In this document: positions 36,558 to 36,651 of the stretch, in pieces | How the letters are laid out: each line of letters begins with the position of its first letter | How positions within the stretch are numbered: the first letter of the stretch is position 1 | From: Lachnospiraceae bacterium | GTDB taxonomy: Bacteria; Bacillota; Clostridia; Lachnospirales; Lachnospiraceae | Direction: 5' to 3' | Assembly: GCA_017469405.1 (NCBI GenBank) | Contig: JAFUGL010000015.1 | Location: 1-36,651, forward strand | DNA length: 36,651 nucleotides | Notes under the pieces: generated by a model | Told to the model about the DNA's origin: nothing | What the model saw: the letters and a program-made list of their open reading frames with translations, nothing else | Databases searched by the model: none | Program-made: the position numbers and the translations under genes

Positions 36558-36651
36558 AAAGTCAGGTGTTCTTAGATTTATCGGACATCTTGTCATAATG
36601 CGTATTTTTCAGAAAGCTATCAGGTGAGCAAATCTGGATGTAGGATATTCA
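36550..36651 (+). pseudogene. 5' part of a DUF2344 (TIGR03936) gene with in-frame TGA, cut by window end
   Basis: From ATG 36550 the frame encodes MYEKSGVLRFIGHL, matching the DUF2344 start, then a TGA at 36625-36627 (codon 26), then ANLDVGYS to the window end. The family pattern here is HLDxMRxFxxAxRRA. The second Arg of the RRA block is TGA (one change from CGA), and the Asp of HLD is Val. The normal first strand (KVRVKY-like) is not in this frame, but VAKY is readable in the frame of the preceding gene, as if about 7 bases at 36549-36555 had shifted it. These changes suggest a decaying gene or low-quality sequence near the window edge. The rest lies outside the window. Confidence 0.7.

Noticed and set aside
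23629..36627. Alternative genetic code (TAA or TGA read as sense) to explain the stops in rnc and DUF2344
   Set aside because: TAA ends many intact genes here (punA, metH, ilvN, smc, ftsY), and TGA ends the anti-sigma-like gene and the radical-SAM gene at expected lengths.

Overview
The window is a chromosomal backbone segment of a low-GC, AT-rich Firmicute. Gene content and order (plsX-rnc-smc-ftsY, a UPF0237/UPF0210 pair, a TIGR03960 radical-SAM gene, a long FtsA-like protein, pta-ackA) point to Clostridia, most likely Lachnospiraceae. That placement is inference from gene families, not from a marker search. Every gene I accept is on the + strand. I found no tRNA, rRNA, CRISPR array, transposase or prophage.

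Layout. 1-406: non-coding and hairpin-rich, unidentified. 407-4558: envelope genes (D-Ala-D-Ala carboxypeptidase, membrane-anchored metallophosphoesterase, membrane-anchored L,D-transpeptidase). 4647-7897: purine nucleoside phosphorylase overlapping a short methionine synthase that lacks the reactivation domain. 7966-9541: ilvN-ilvC, closed by a large palindromic element. 9737-13600: a ZAS-type membrane anti-sigma-like protein overlapping polA, then coaE. 13620-17491: FtsA-like ATPase followed by a membrane diguanylate cyclase. 17529-19829: pta-ackA, for acetate and ATP formation. 19875-20205: rpmF with its own consensus promoter and terminator. 20292-22384: a chemoreceptor and its terminator. 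22392-29560: consensus promoter, plsX, a nonsense-interrupted rnc, smc, a second large palindrome, an AT-rich small ORF, and ftsY. 29635-33153: threonine deaminase, a RACo-like ASKHA protein, a YycJ/WalJ-type MBL hydrolase and an ACT-domain protein. 33164-33254: a third palindrome. 33276-36557: UPF0210 and the TIGR03960 radical-SAM protein. 36550-36651: start of a DUF2344/TIGR03936 gene that carries an in-frame TGA.

Main points of interest. (1) Three large palindromes, each just after a stop codon. Two share a terminator-like core with compensatory stem changes but have unrelated, self-complementary outer arms, so they look like an undescribed dispersed repeat/RNA family. (2) Two otherwise recognisable housekeeping genes, rnc and DUF2344, each have a premature in-frame stop at a conserved position. 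These are either real decay or sequence errors. (3) A MetH without its reactivation domain shares the window with a stand-alone RACo-type ASKHA protein. (4) A long FtsA-like protein with beta-grasp-like C-terminal repeats is linked to a diguanylate cyclase.
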